Below, piece after piece: positions 30,070 to 41,757 of a DNA stretch of 64,000 nt (position 1 is its first letter; every line of letters starts with the position of its first letter). Both the position numbers and the translations under genes were made by a program. The DNA comes from Ariolimax columbianus (Eukaryota > Mollusca > Gastropoda > Stylommatophora > Arionidae). The DNA is taken from assembly GCA_036924085.1 (NCBI GenBank), contig JAVGWX010000004.1, forward strand, positions 43,170,793 through 43,234,792, written 5' to 3'. Under the pieces are notes generated by a model, which was not told the DNA's origin, ran no database searches, and saw only the letters and a list, made by a program, of their open reading frames with translations.

Positions 30070-30800
30070 CTCCGGAACACTCTGCAAAGTCTGAAGACTC
30101 TGGGAGAAAACAATATTAGAAAGATAGATAAGGAAAGGGACCTAGAGGTTATAATAGATCATACAGGAAAGGTGAGTGAGCAAGTTAAGGTAGCAGTGAA
30201 AAAGGCAAATGCAATGTTAGGTATGATAAAAAGAAATATTAAACATAGGAGCAAGGAAGTGATCGTAAAACTATATAAAGCTTTAGTTAGACCTAGATTG
30301 GAGTACTGTGAACAGGTGTGGAGTCCTTATCATAGAGGGGATATAAACATGCTGGAAAGAATACAAAAAAGAGCGACAAAGATGATAGTGGGTTTCCAGA
30401 ATTACAGTTATGAGGAACGACTCAGAAAAACCGGCCTACAGTGTCTCGAAGAGAGAATAATTCGTGGTGACTTAATACAGGTTTATAAGATGATCAGAGG
30501 AATGGATAAATTAGACTATAACAAGTTTTTTTAAAATACAGCCACCCACAATAACACGAGGGCATAGCTACAAACTGACTAAAGAGAGGTCCAGATTAGA
30601 TATTAGGAAATATTTTTTTAGTCAGAGAGTGGTGTCTGCTTGGAATGCATTACCAGGGGAGGTAGTGGAGGCAGGGACAGTTAATGCATTTAAGAATAAA
30701 CTGGATGCGCATAGCTTTTAGAGCAAGGTGATTTAAATGTAACTGGTTGTATACAGACTCTGCAGGGTCTTCTAAACCAGTATAAAGACGTTAAGTTAAG
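30070..30800 (+). pseudogene. CR1-like LINE, RT C-terminal end and 3' UTR
   Basis: The plus strand reads RKIDKERDLEVIID, then VAVKKANAMLGMIKRNIKHR, LYKALVRPRLEYCEQVWSP, LERIQKRATKMI, YEERLRKTGLQCLEERIIRG and DLIQVYKMIRGMDKLDY. A frameshift at a T-run (about 30,530) is followed by RSRLDIRKYFFSQRVVSAWN, LPGEVVEAGTVNAFKNKLD. This is the thumb and C-terminal tail of a CR1-type LINE. The 3' end is TATACAGACTCTGCAGGGTC, then AAGTTAAGTTAA as a (TTAAG)n tail. It is 5'-truncated and the best preserved of four copies. Confidence 0.88.
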
Positions 30801-31305
30801 TTAACCAGTTTCTTCTTCCAGTTGTGTAGTTTCGTCACAAAGTATCCAGCGAACGATTGGAATATGCATGCCTCACGAGGTCTCTCCCCCGCGCTGTCAT
30901 GCTGGTTCTGGATGGGTCTGGACTGATGGATCTGGGGTTGTCATTTGCCATCTCGTTCCTGATCAGAGAGCCAGTACGGTTTATGAGACTGATGAATATG
31001 GAATAAGGACCAATTAACTCTACAGTGGCCAGGAAGTGTGCACGCTTCGTTTTTAATATTTCTCATATGAAAAAGGCTAGATTTCAAGGAAGATTTCAAA
31101 TCTAGACCTGTTGATGAAGAGACCGGTATTTCAAACCACTTGGCCACTTGCACTTCTATACAATTATCATCTCAAAGAAATACAATTCTTCTAAATTTAG
31201 CAACACAGTAAATGAAAGAATATTACACAAACACATACTTTCGAATATGAGGCATTAAGATCACATCAAATGGTTGATACAACTCAGAAATAAACAATAG
31301 CACAA
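30801..31305. other. No gene; possible tRNA-like fragment at about 31,100-31,150 (minus)
   Basis: AAGTGGCCAAGTGGTTTGA on minus near 31,140 resembles a tRNA A box, but no convincing B box follows. The rest is not recognised. Confidence 0.3.
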
Positions 31306-31745
31306 TATACGAGGCATATTCAAATGAAACCGGACCTAACTGCAACAAATGAACATACGTACAATACGCAGAATGACGTCACTTCTGGTGTAAACAGCAC
31401 ATACCAACCGTAAAGTTTGCAAAATTTCATTTTCATCCGACTCATAGTTTCTTCAGCAGACTGTTGAAAACATGGCGGGTGTGATACCGAATCCGTCCAG
31501 AGTTGATCAGCGAGCGGTGATTCGGTTTCTCACAGCTGAGGGCTGTCGACCAGTTGACATTCATCGCAAAGTGCAGGCAGTGTATGGTGACACAAATGTG
31601 TCAAAGACTAACAGTGAAGAACTGGACAACGATGTTTAAAGAAGGACGTGAGTTAATGAAAGCCCTAACGAGACCTGGCCAGGCGCATATTGTTGCGTTA
31701 ACTCACTTCTTTATTTAAACATCATTACAGTACAAGACACTTAAT
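31306..31745 (+). mobile_element. Mariner-derived fold-back element, copy 3
   Basis: Starts TA-CGAGGCATATTCAAATGAAA at about 31,312. ATG at 31,472 encodes MAGVIPNPSRVDQRAVIRFL, AEGCRPVDIHRKVQ and VYGDTNVS; a frameshift follows, then VKNWTTMFKEGRELMK. The loop CAGGCGCATATTGTTGCG is followed by TTAACTCACTTCTTTATTTA, the inverse of the sequence encoding FKEGREL. The second arm ends after about 30 bp. No catalytic domain. Confidence 0.82.
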
Positions 31746-32144
31746 AAATTAAAGTGAAACCAGGAATTTGAAAGCACGACCTCCACATGATGGAAGCGTC
31801 TTGTTACATGAGAGAGATGTTAAGATACTAGACTAACGGGGCACCTAAAATAAAGGTGTCAAACTAGCCTACCCGTTTCTTATTCAACACTTAACCATCG
31901 TACCCAGCTTTGGCACGAATTTTCTGAACACACTCCGCATAGTCAAAACCTCGCTCAAAATGGATTGTACTGAAACCAATGCTTATCATGTAGGTTACAT
32001 GTGCTATAACAGCTGGAAGAGGTAGAAGATACAAAAAAAACCTGATATCAGACAAACAATGTATGAAACGAGGCGTGTGAAGAAATTATAGGGAAAAAAA
32101 GAAATACAACACCTTAGCGAAGATAAAGGTAAGAAAATTGAAGA
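31746..32144. other. No recognisable feature
   Basis: No frame or element recognised. Confidence 0.45.
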
Positions 32145-32640
32145 AAACAGACTTAACGTCTTTATATTGGTTTAGAAGAATCTGCAGAGCCTTTGTACAA
32201 CCAGTTTTTTTTACATTCACTTGATTTAAAAATACATATGCGCATCCAATCTATTCTTGAATGCATTAATTAACCCTGGGTGTACTATTTCCCGTGGCAA
32301 TGCATTCCAAGTATTCTTCACATTCTGACTAAACAAAAATTTCCTGGTATTTAATCTGGACCTTTCTTTACTTAATCTGTGGCTGTGCACTCGTGTTCTT
32401 GCAGGCTCCTGTATTTTGATAAAAAAACTTTTTGTAGTCCAAATTATCCTTTCCGTTGATTATCTTATAAACCTGTTTTAAATCACCTCCAATTAACCTC
32501 TTTTATAGACACTCTAGGAAGATTTTTTATATGTTTATATTCCCTCTACCATAAGGACTCTAAACCTGTACACCGTACTCTAATCTAGGTCTAACTAGTG
32601 CTTCATACAGTCTAACTTGCGATAATGAAATATGGGACGC
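32145..32640 (-). pseudogene. CR1-like LINE 3' end
   Basis: Antisense relative of 30,070-30,800: ACTTAACGTCTTTATATTGG, AATCTGCAGAGCC, GCATCCAATC, GGCAATGCATTCCA and the codons for SRLSKERSR and for the Tyr/Leu-rich LVRPRLEYG region are recognisable on plus as their complement. Many indels. Confidence 0.82.
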
Positions 32641-32839
32641 GTTCGATCCAGGGATATTTATAGACTAACCTTCATAACCTTCCTATCACTAAACATATTC
32701 AATTTAAAGAAAACAACAAATCCTGCCATACGGAAGGCAATAGGATAATTGGAAGCTATAGAGACATGGTTTTACATAATAATTCTCAGAATCATCCGAT
32801 GAATAATAAATAAGACTAAAAATGTCGCGTTGACGGAGG

Positions 32840-33240
32840 TCCATTCCCAAGACAATTTAGTTCAGTTCAGCTACCATCTCCACAGCCAAGGTCTTGCCTT
32901 GATGGTACAATCTGTCCATTATGTTAACCTCTCACTTACATCAATATTTATCTCTGCCACATTTGCTTTCAACCTCTTTCTATCCTGTATTGTTTTCAGC
33001 AAGATGTTATGTCTATCAAATTGACCAACATACTGCAACTTTCGTACTCTGATATCAATCATCAATTCCCTTTGCAGCATCCCATATTCTCAAAATCCTA
33101 CTCGTTTGATTTCTTTTCTCTCCAAGCGACTCGCCCGATTCTTCTGTATTTCTCATTCATTTCAAATGCTACACTCCTCCTAGCCTTTGATTTGCTCATT
33201 ATCCATATTTCTACACCTTCCAGTAAAGACTAAAATAAAT
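32840..33240 (-). pseudogene. LINE C-terminal arm, decayed
   Basis: The minus strand reads RVRKLQYVGQFDRHNILLKT, IQDRKRLKANVAEINI, then ends with GAGATGGTAGCTGAACTGAA. The pattern R--KLQYFGH--R, LL---LEG is the C-terminal arm of BovB/RTE-like LINEs. The same 3' end closes 46,475-47,460. Confidence 0.6.
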
Positions 33241-33669
33241 AACACCGTCTCACATTCATTTCTAACTTGTGAGTGACTTTCGTGGATCTCAACATATGAT
33301 TCATGTGGGTGAAGGCATGTACATGATGCGTTCAGAGTACAGTAATCATATTTGGAACAAGGCATGAGAAACACAGGTTTCGTTACAGATGCAACAACAG
33401 GCACTTTCTTGAAATATGGAAAGTGCTTTAACTCTCATTGTTTTTCAAATTTACGTTCCTATAGGAATATGAGAGTACCACTGTAGTTCATTTCTTTACA
33501 AAAAGCATTTTCCAAGACATTTATCCTCCCTAGCCAGTGGTTGTTTATATAGCACTATATGTTATAGCCATCTTTCTGCTTACCTTCGTTCCCTCCGTTC
33601 TCTTCCATTCCCATGCGTTACTCTCCGGCTCCCTTTGTTCCCTTCGTTCCCCCTTTTTTCTCTCTTGTT

Positions 33670-33835
33670 CCTTTTTTTTTTTACTTGTTACTTACTTCTT
33701 ATTACTTACTTCTTACTACTTACTTCTTACTACTTACTTCTTACAACTTACTTCTTCCTATTTACTTACTTCTTCCTTATTTCTTACTACTTACTTCTTA
33801 CTACTTAATTCTTACTTACTTCTTACTACTTACTT
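33670..33835. repeat. ACTTACTTCTT simple repeat
   Basis: Irregular TACTTACTTCTTAC phrases, pyrimidine-rich on plus. Leu/Tyr-rich frames across it are artefacts. Confidence 0.9.
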
Positions 33836-34045
33836 CTTCCTTCCTCCTCTTCTTTTTCTTCTTCTTTTTCTTCGCTTGTTCTCAAACTCTCACCTCCAAG
33901 CCCTGAAAAGAACTTTGCAAGTACCAGGATTTTGTCCGAAGAACAGAATTCGGCTTGGCGTAGTTTCCACTTGACTACGATATTTGCACCTTTCTGCCCG
34001 ACACATCCGACGTCAGCAGGTGCTACAGCCTGATTCAGAACCCTC
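33836..34045 (-). mobile_element. SINE-A copy 7, 5'-truncated
   Basis: The minus strand carries the tail and 3' half: CTTGTTCTCAAACTCTCACC, AACAGAATTCGG, GACTACGATATTTGCACC and CACATCCGACGTCAGCAGG as complements of the SINE-A 3' blocks. TSD not clear. Confidence 0.82.
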
Positions 34046-34500
34046 ATCAGCTATATATTAGGACATACAGAACAGAATATGATGCAGTAAAACAATTCTA
34101 TTTCATGATCACCTCCTCCATTTTCGTCCTTCATCTCCCTCAATCAACTATAATATGTTCCTGAAGGAAGTCGAGAACACATTTCATGTGCTTATGTAGT
34201 GGTGACATCTGTTGTAGTTTGTTTTACATGACGAGGATGCTAGCCTCATGCACAACGATTTTCGGACGATATTTACGACATTATTTTGTGTGTGTGTAAA
34301 GTGTTTGCCTCTCTGTATTCTACTCGCGGAGGCTCGCCTCTTTCCATGCCGGGCCGCAGCCTTTTGGGTGATATCAAGACGTATTAACCAGTGCTTGGAT
34401 GTGTGTGTGTGTGTCTGTCTGTATGTACCCATGATAGTTAGACCGTTCTCAGAGGTCAACCCAGTCATAGTGCAATGGAAGGGTCTCATCCTGAGGGTGC
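34046..34500. other. No gene recognised; short TG tract
   Basis: A short TG run lies at about 34,400-34,415. The two opposing frames here lack domains. Confidence 0.4.
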
Positions 34501-34504
34501 GTGT

Positions 34505-34725
34505 GAAAGTTGTGTAAGGGTGTGATTGTTGGACAGTTGTGTAAGAGTGTCATTGTTGGACAGTTGTGTAAGAGTGTGATTGTTGGACAGTTGTGTAAGA
34601 GTGTGATTGTTGGACAGTTGTGTAAGAGTGTCATTGTTGGACAGTTGTGTAAGAGTTGATTGTTGGACAGTTGTGTAAGAGTGTCATTGTTGGACAGTTG
34701 TGTAAGAGTGTCATTGTTGGACAGA
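34505..34725. repeat. 27-bp minisatellite, about 8 copies
   Basis: GGACAGTTGTGTAAGAGTGT repeats at 27 bp, with one unit shortened by two bases. Confidence 0.95.
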
Positions 34726-36120
34726 GTCAAATGAAATAGAGTGTGAGGGAGGAAGAGGAGAGAAGCGTTGTGGTGTCCAACAAAGTGGTGATATATGAAG
34801 TATTCATTTTGCGACATTAATGGCGGTTTACTGGTCTTAATCTGTCATCCCCCGTAAGGACTCATGGGTTCCATATGATGAAATACTCGTTCAGCATAAC
34901 ATAATGGCTCCAGGATTAAAACAGGATTATCTTTCCTTGGCGTCTTTTAATACGTTACATTTCATATTACTCCTGACATTACAAACAAATCAGTATTACA
35001 AGATTAAATACATAACCTTCATCAATAATTTAATTTAGATCTGAATTCCTCCGTTCTTTCCTCTGTTTTTTCTCCCATTTCTATTTTCCTCTGTTTCTGT
35101 AATATCACTCTTTCGGCAAAACGTCGCTCTGAGTCAGGGTCAGTTACGAGGTATATGTATGTTGATATGTCTGTAGACGACATAACCAGCGAACGGAACT
35201 AAATTATCAAGCTGAAATATTCACTGAATATTCACTTTCCGAATTGTAGATTAACGCAGCTTTTTAAAGTTGCTATGTTGTTTCCTTCAAGAATTATGGG
35301 CAATTGATTTGATGGCTGCACAAAGATTGTGTACAGGCACCGTAAACTATTTATTTCATATAAAAGCGACCTATTTATCTGAACCAAATAGTGAGGAAAT
35401 GGGCGTATGGGAGTGTGCGGGCTCGGGAAAGAGATGAAGGAGGGCAGGTTAAGATGCAAAAGGGATGGAAGGAGGGGTGGTCGGGTGGATGGGGAAGAGT
35501 TTGAGGTGGACACGTTTTGAGGGTAAGAAAAATAGGCGCATGGTTAAGTTGGATGACTTACATAAAATTCTATTGCATGTCTCAATAATCACAGGAACTA
35601 AACCAACGGAAGTGAAAGCTTCTAGAAGGGTCATCCAAGTTGAATGCGTCATAGAGGTTGGAATATAACAATACAGAGTACATATACAAAATACCATATA
35701 TGTCAACCTTACATCACACGAATTCACAATAGAAGCATATGTTTGTTGTCTAATATACTCAATCCGGGCAGCACTATCAGAGAAGTAAGGTGCTCGTATC
35801 TCAGGAAACGAGAGAAAGTACCAAAAGGCAAGTGTTTATATCATATACGTTTCAAATGACTCCTGATGTCAAAGGAGGTGTGAGTGTGCTCAAGCGTTTA
35901 GTCCTATTGAAAACGATAAATTCAGAAGTTCTGTGAACGCTCTGTGCACGCATACGTCATTTGGCAGTTGAAAATCTGACAGACCGTTAGTCCGGGCAAA
36001 AAATGTATATGAATAATGAAATTCCTCAAAAATACGTCCGCTACCTTCTCTAAGGTCTAGTGAGTAACAGAAAGTCAAATCACAGAATGAACAGACTATA
36101 ACCTCCGGCTACCTGGCAGC
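34726..36120. other. No gene or element recognised
   Basis: Several frames of 60-93 codons overlap on both strands, without domains. I see nothing else in this 1.4 kb. Confidence 0.45.
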
Positions 36121-36121
36121 A

Positions 36122-36298
36122 GGTATGCAAAAACCTGTTTGAATGGAAGAATACCAAGTGTTCCGCATGCAAAAACCTGTTTGAAGGGAAGAATACCAAA
36201 TGTACCGCATGCAAAAACCTGTTTGAAGGGAAGAATACCAAATGTACCGCATGCAAAAACCTGTTTGAATGGAAAAATACCAAGTGTTCCAAGTATGT
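36122..36298. repeat. 42-bp minisatellite, about 4 copies
   Basis: TGCAAAAACCTGTTTGAA repeats at 42 bp. As 42 is a multiple of 3, the minus strand shows a repeated His-Leu-Val-Phe-rich frame. Confidence 0.95.
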
Positions 36299-36299
36299 G

Positions 36300-37115
36300 G
36301 TCATTTTAAAAGTCTAGTTTCGCTTGCTCATGTGCACAATCCAAAAGTCTAGTTTCGCATGCTCATGTGCACAATCCAAAAGTCTAGTTTCGTCTTATTA
36401 CGTAATTAGTCAAATCATGTTCAGCTTCATGTGGAGCATAAGTCTTCAAAATTAGACACCATGTCATCATTCATTGCCATGGTAACATTTGCTGAAGTTT
36501 TTGTGACTCAACAAAATTCTACAAGATGTGTTAGCCTGGCCCATGTCCCCTTCCTTAATCGTCTCTCACAACATGCCTTATAATTTTAATATTCCTTGCT
36601 CCCTTTTCGGCCGCTGGTAAAGTTACTATTCTCATTAGCTCACTTGAAAAGTATAGTTTTTCTCCTCATGTGCTCACTCTAAAATGTAGTTACGTCTTCT
36701 ATGTGCTAACTCAAACAGCCAAGTTTCGTTTTATAATTGGCTGACTTAAAAAGTCAAATCTCGTTTTATAATAGGCTCACTTAAAAAGTCAAATTTCATC
36801 TTAAAATAGGTTCACTCTAAAAGTCAAGTTTCGTCTTATAATAGGCTTACTTTAAAAGTCGTTTCGTCTTATAATGAGCTCACTCTAAAATTTAGTTACG
36901 TCTTCGCATGTGCTCACTCTAAAAGTAAAGTTATTTTCTTATTATAGGCTGACGCTAAAATGTAGTTACGTCTTCTCATGTGCTCACTCTAAAAGTCAAG
37001 TTTCTTCTAATAATGGGCTCAATCTTAAATTTAGTTACGTCTTCTAATGTGCTCACTCAAAAAGTCAAGTTTCGTCTTATAATGCGCTCACTCTAAAATG
37101 TAGTTACGTTATGTA
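36300..37115. repeat. Degenerate tandem repeat, about 30-37 bp period
   Basis: AAAAGTC-AGTTTCGTCTTATA and CACTCTAAAATGTAGTTACG alternate in many diverged units across about 0.8 kb. Two related unit types (one with TTTCGTC, one with GTTACGTC) are interspersed. Confidence 0.85.
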
Positions 37116-37454
37116 GCACCTACATATTACATAATGACCTTGCAAGCACAATCCTCCAAAATTCTCCCCATCTTTCTTAGCAAAATACATGGTTGTTTGA
37201 ATACCAGAGTGGTTAAACACCTGTTTCATACTGAGAAGTTATCAGATTCACATTCAGTTCGAGGAAAATTTATAAATATTGCAAATATTTCTCATCGCTT
37301 CATTTTGTTGAGACAGGTCGAACATTGAACTTGGCTTACATTAACAATCTTTTAGGAAAGCGGGAGTCCAGTCATTTGTAGAGCGGTTTTATATTAATTC
37401 TTATAACATGATCAGGCCGCCAGCTCCACTGACAACACTCTTCAGTTGCCTCTT
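37116..37454. other. No recognisable feature
   Basis: No element recognised. Confidence 0.4.
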
Positions 37455-38262
37455 ACGAGATTTAGATGCTGAGCGGTCCATGAGCTGCAGCAGTCAGTGA
37501 CTCCAAACTGATTGCTAGCGTCACGGTCAATCACCCAGAGCTTACAAGACCCTTCTACACCTCAACGTGGTGATTCTGGATAACAGGCTGCAGCAGAGCA
37601 GACTGGCTAAGGAGAAGGGATTGAAGAGGGAAGGCTAACCCCGTACCCAAAAACTATCACGAAACAACGCATTCCGTTCTATGTTCTATGGAATAAATCC
37701 TGCTGCTTTGCAAAGCCTTTTCCAGGGCTTGGTAGCGGGAGTTTGAGAACGATCAGGGCTTGGTAGCGGGAGTTTGAGAACGGTCAGGGCTTGGTAGCGG
37801 GAGTTTGAGAACGGTCAGGGCTTGGTAGCGGGAGTTTGAGAACGGTCAGGGCTTGGTAGCGGGAGTTTGAGAACGGTCAGGGCTTGGTAGCGGGAGTTTG
37901 AGAACGGTCAGGGCTTGGTAGCGGGAGTTTGAGAACGGTCAGGGCTTGGTAGCGGGAGTTTGAGAACGGTCAGGGCTTGGTAGCGGGAGTTTGAGAACGG
38001 TCAGGGCTTGGAAGCGGGAGTTTGAGAACGGTCAGGGTTTGGTAGCAGGAGTTTGAGAACGGTCAGAGTTTGGTAGCGGGAGTTTGAGAACGGTCAGTGC
38101 TTGGTAGCGGGAGTTTGAGAACAGTCAGGGCTTGGTAGCGGAAGTTTGAGAACGGTCAGGGCTTGGTAGCGGGAGTTTGAGAACGGTCAGGGTTTGGTAG
38201 CGGGAGTTTGAGAACGGCCAGGGCTTGGTAGCGGGAGTTTGAGAACCAACGATGAAGAAGAA
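37455..38262 (+). mobile_element. SINE-A copy 8, with internally expanded 3' end
   Basis: The head and body are recognisable (AGATGCTGAGCGG, TCCAAACTGATTGCTAGCG, AACGTGGTGATTCTGGATAA, GCATTCCGTTCT). The GTCGGATGT core is deleted: CCAAAAACTATCACGAAACA runs straight to the CGCATTCCG block. The terminal segment GGTAGCGGGAG-TTGAGAAC has expanded into a VNTR, after which the normal end AACGATGAAGAAGAAA closes the element. Confidence 0.9.
37722..38247. repeat. 31-bp VNTR derived from the SINE-A 3' end, about 17 copies
   Basis: GGCTTGGTAGCGGGAGTTTG repeats at 31 bp with few substitutions. The unit corresponds to the single CAGGG-TTGGTAGCGGGAGATTG segment found once in every other SINE-A copy. Confidence 0.96.
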
Positions 38263-39366
38263 ATACTTTATTCTACTGACGTTCACGAAAGGAAACAGTG
38301 GTCCTATTATGTTTGTGCCGGGGTTCACTTATAGGAAGGCTAAAGTGTAGGTGCTGTAAATGAGTAACTGACTTACACTTATGGAAATTTGGCAGCGAGA
38401 AAGGGAACTTGTAACCCGACCTGACAGCTGGAACCTAGTACATTGATGTTTCTAATATCTCAGCCCGCAGTAGGTGCTGCTCTAGGATAATCTCTTTTGC
38501 AACACGCCTAACTACAACTTAGATATTTACTACTCAAAACAGTAAAAGGGCCACGTTCACTTTTCAGTTGACTTTGGAAGAAGGTAATTATTGCTGCAAA
38601 TGTTATAAATTGTTCTAGGGCTACACACAAAATCTCACAACATTAAAAAAGCCGTTCGAACATTTGCTGCAATAATTCTTCCCCTCCATTCCCCCGATTC
38701 AAAAGAATAATGAACGTAGTCATTGTATTATTTTAAGTAATAATATATATATACTTTTACTCCACAAGGAGCTAAAAAAGGTATTGATTGATAAAAGAGT
38801 ACAATGATAATATTCTTTCCCTCCCAAATAGATCACCTGATGCGCACAGATGGGCTTGATATTCGCTGACTTAAAATACTGCATCTGGTAGTCAAGTATA
38901 GTTACTTCCGTCCCAAAAGTCGCACATTTTCAAGCGTACGTTTAGCTATTTCTAATCTCCGACACTCCAGTCTCAAGCAGCACTAACTGACTTCAACATT
39001 TCACGCCTGCTCTAACCTTCGCATTACGTAGTGATGAAAGTTACAGTAGACCCATATAACCAACACTAGCCTGCACTCTTTCGGAACAAATAGCCACTTT
39101 GAGATTGAGGTCGGAACTAATAGCCAGTCATGGTGTCTTTAGCTGACTTGTATTACAAATAATCTCTCTTCTCTGAAAGCCCCAGAACATTTTAAAAGTG
39201 CAGTAATGCTCAACTAGGCAGACAACAGTCTGATCAGTGTTTCCAGTTAATTTAATTTTCGGTGTTTTAAGACGAGAATGTGAAGGAACCAAATCCTCCC
39301 TGTGTTCTTAGAAAAGAAAAACAAATTTATCGATAACGAAATACAATTGTAAAATATAGGTAGTAT
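38263..39366. other. No gene or element recognised
   Basis: AT-rich with no long frame. Nothing recognisable in 1.1 kb. Confidence 0.5.
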
Positions 39367-39380
39367 AACTGTAAAATGCA

Positions 39381-39687
39381 GTAAAGTAAAGTAAAGTGGA
39401 AATTCAGCAGAATTGACCGCTTGTGGAAATGTAATTTTTGAAGACCCCATTGAACTAAGCGGCAGCCAGTGAGAGGTGGGGTGGCCAGTGCTCTTCCTTG
39501 TTGTTTTTACTTTTCCTAACTCATGCGTCAGGTAAACATTTACAGCTGGGTTGACTGGAGAAGCGGTCCCGGATTAAAATCACGACCCGGATTATTTTTA
39601 GTCTCCTGACGCGATTCGAACAGAGGCACGCTGTTACCACAGAAAATTGCGAATTGCTCGCTATGAACTGAGCCAATGCGCCTAACA
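39381..39687 (-). mobile_element. tRNA-headed SINE (family D) with TSD
   Basis: The minus strand shows the head GCGCATTGGCTCAGTTCATA (A-box region) and GTTCGAATCGC (B box), then a body with the core complement AAACATTTACAGCTGGGT at about 39,533, and a (CTTTA)n tail. GTAAAATGCA at 39,371-39,380 and 39,688-39,697 is a candidate 10-bp TSD. The right flank itself repeats this phrase, so the exact limits are uncertain. Confidence 0.75.
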
Positions 39688-39697
39688 GTAAAATGCA

Positions 39698-39929
39698 TTA
39701 CAACTGTAAAATGCAGTACAACTGTAAAGTGCAGTACAACGACGTTTACGATGGCAGTAGAAATTTGCAAACATGTGCTTTAGATGTGACATTTTATCTG
39801 AGGAGTTCCGACAGGCAAAGGGAATGTCGGGTGTCGAAGAGCTATCGGTAGCCGTCATGCTCTGTCCAGTGGAGAAATAAACCGGGGATAAATGCTACTG
39901 CGAAACACAATTCAATTGCTAAATACCCA
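39698..39929. other. No gene; short ACTGTAAA-TGCAGTACA duplication
   Basis: The 20-bp phrase CAACTGTAAAATGCAGTA occurs twice in tandem next to the SINE. Nothing else recognised. Confidence 0.4.
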
Positions 39930-40530
39930 CAATGGAATGTAGAACTAATAAAGAATAAGTAGCAACGTCCTTGAACACCAAAATAGTTTGAATCCAAGAG
40001 TGAAACCGGAACAAATAGCACAGGTTCCCAATAAGAGGATACCAGACAATAAGTGTGGATAGAACCAGATACACGAGAGGAGCCTTGATCCTATAACACA
40101 GCCTGTTACCAACTAAAGAATTAGAAATCGAAACAACAGGACACACAGTAATATTAGGAGCAGACGTTTGTGGAAAGAGAACCCTCAAAGTATATATAAC
40201 AAACTACTCAACCGTAATTGAAGTACCAAGGAGCCACTGTATTTTTAGTTGAAGCCCTTAACAATCATTTAGAAAAGTCGGGTGCAAACAGACAGATACT
40301 AAAGAAAAGAAGATGAGGCTTTCGAGAGATAACAAGCAGATTGATGTAAATCAACCAGGCAGAAGATCAAGCAAACTTTTATTCAAGGCAGTGGAAAACA
40401 ACGTCAACTCCAAACTAAGCCTTTAAACAGAAGATATAACATATAAGATACACAGAGCAGTCCGAGAATAAGTGGTAGGAAACGACCACAACCTAGCCAA
40501 ATTGATGTTAATCTTAATTATACACCACCA

Positions 40531-40781
40531 AATGGTGGTTAGGGGACGGCGTGGTCTAGTGGATAAGTGACACGGTTCCCAATCCGAATGTGCTGGGTTC
40601 GATTCCCATCACAGCACCGGACGGGGAAGCAAACCCTTAGAAAATGCAGGAGGAAGCAGACAGAAAATGAATGCTAAAGTCGGATGCACTGGGCCGACAG
40701 GCGCAAAATAAAAACTACAATGCAACGTACACCGCCTTGGGGAATAGATAAATAAGGCGAACGCAAACAACATTTTTAAAA
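40531..40781 (+). mobile_element. SINE-B copy 2, tRNA-headed, with TSD
   Basis: Head: GGCGTGGTCTAGTGGATAAG (A box) and GGGTTCGATTCCCATC (B box), an excellent polymerase III promoter. Body: GGGGAAGCAAACCCTTAG, AAGTCGGATGCACTGGGCCG (core shared with SINE-A), AATAAAAACTACAATGC and CACCGCCTTGGGGAATAGAT. ATACACCACCA at 40,520-40,530 and 40,782-40,792 is a perfect 11-bp TSD. It sits inside the decayed jockey-like LINE. Confidence 0.95.
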
Positions 40782-41187
40782 ATACACCACCACAGCAGAA
40801 GCCTCTGTCACGATGGAATTATAAAAAGGAAAACGACAAAATGTACATAACTCAATACTATTGCAAAGAAATCAGCACACAACGAAACAAAGTATACGGA
40901 GTAAAAGAAAAGTTTCATTTGGCAAAACTGAAATCACCAAATTAATATATCCCCGGATGAGCAGAAACTTCAGAAAGAACTATCGACTGCAAGAGAAATT
41001 GCACACATAGACAAAGCCCTGGAAATTAATATCTAGCTAAAGAAAGTCACAGCTAAGTACATGAAGACTGAATAAGGCAACAAGCAGCAGCTGGAAATAA
41101 AAAGCGTGGGGCCTCAATGTAAATAAAAATGGTTCAAAACTATGGTAAGTCACTGAACAAGGAAACTGGAAAAACACTAAATATAAC

Positions 41188-41757
41188 TATCTATCGTCAG
41201 TCAACTTGTGGCGTTAGACGTCGTGGGGAGGTGTAACCACTTTTGTTTCATTTTATTTTTTTTGCAGGCGAAAATCCGTTGGTGACTTGCCAGGTGAATC
41301 CCAGTATATGTTACCAACCGTTAGGTTGGTGGCACTTAGAATATACATTCGCCTATTTTTGGGACTGGTGGTGTTGGATCGTAAATTAGAGCAAGGTAGA
41401 CCAGCAAGCAGCCTCTCATGTACCTCCCCTAACCACATAGCCTTGACCTGATGTTATAGCCACGCAGTCCCCTTTTTGCGACATATTCTCTGTGGGGCGA
41501 TAGTCCCTAGAATAATTTGAGTTGATTTTTAACTTGAATTTTTCCAGAGCAGGGGCCGTTAAGCCTAGCCTTTTCGATGTCCAATTGCCAAGGGATTTTT
41601 AACGTGCGCGCTACTACACACGGTGTCTGATCTCACTACTCAAAGATCAGTGGATAGTTTTGCTGGATGATCCACATGAAAAAAATCCCGGATTTGAACC
41701 GGTGACCTCCAGCACCCGAGGCGAGCACCTTACCTCGAGACTACTGGGTCCCCCACC
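41188..41757 (-). mobile_element. Long tRNA-headed SINE (family E) with TSD
   Basis: The minus strand starts GTGGGGGACCCAGTAGTC with the A-box region AAGGTGCTCGCC and B box CCGGTTCAAATCCGGGA. The body includes GTTAAAAATCCCTTGGCAAT and AGAATATGTCGCAAAAAG and ends near a CAAAAAAAATAAAATGAAAC stretch. AAATATAAC at 41,179-41,187 and 41,758-41,766 is a 9-bp candidate TSD, giving a 570-bp insertion, long for a SINE. The distal third could instead be a separate element. Confidence 0.78.

Noticed and set aside
40531..40620. A genuine tRNA gene (good A and B boxes)
   Set aside because: The sequence continues into a family-specific SINE body with a TSD and has a second dispersed copy at 22,255, so it is a SINE head.
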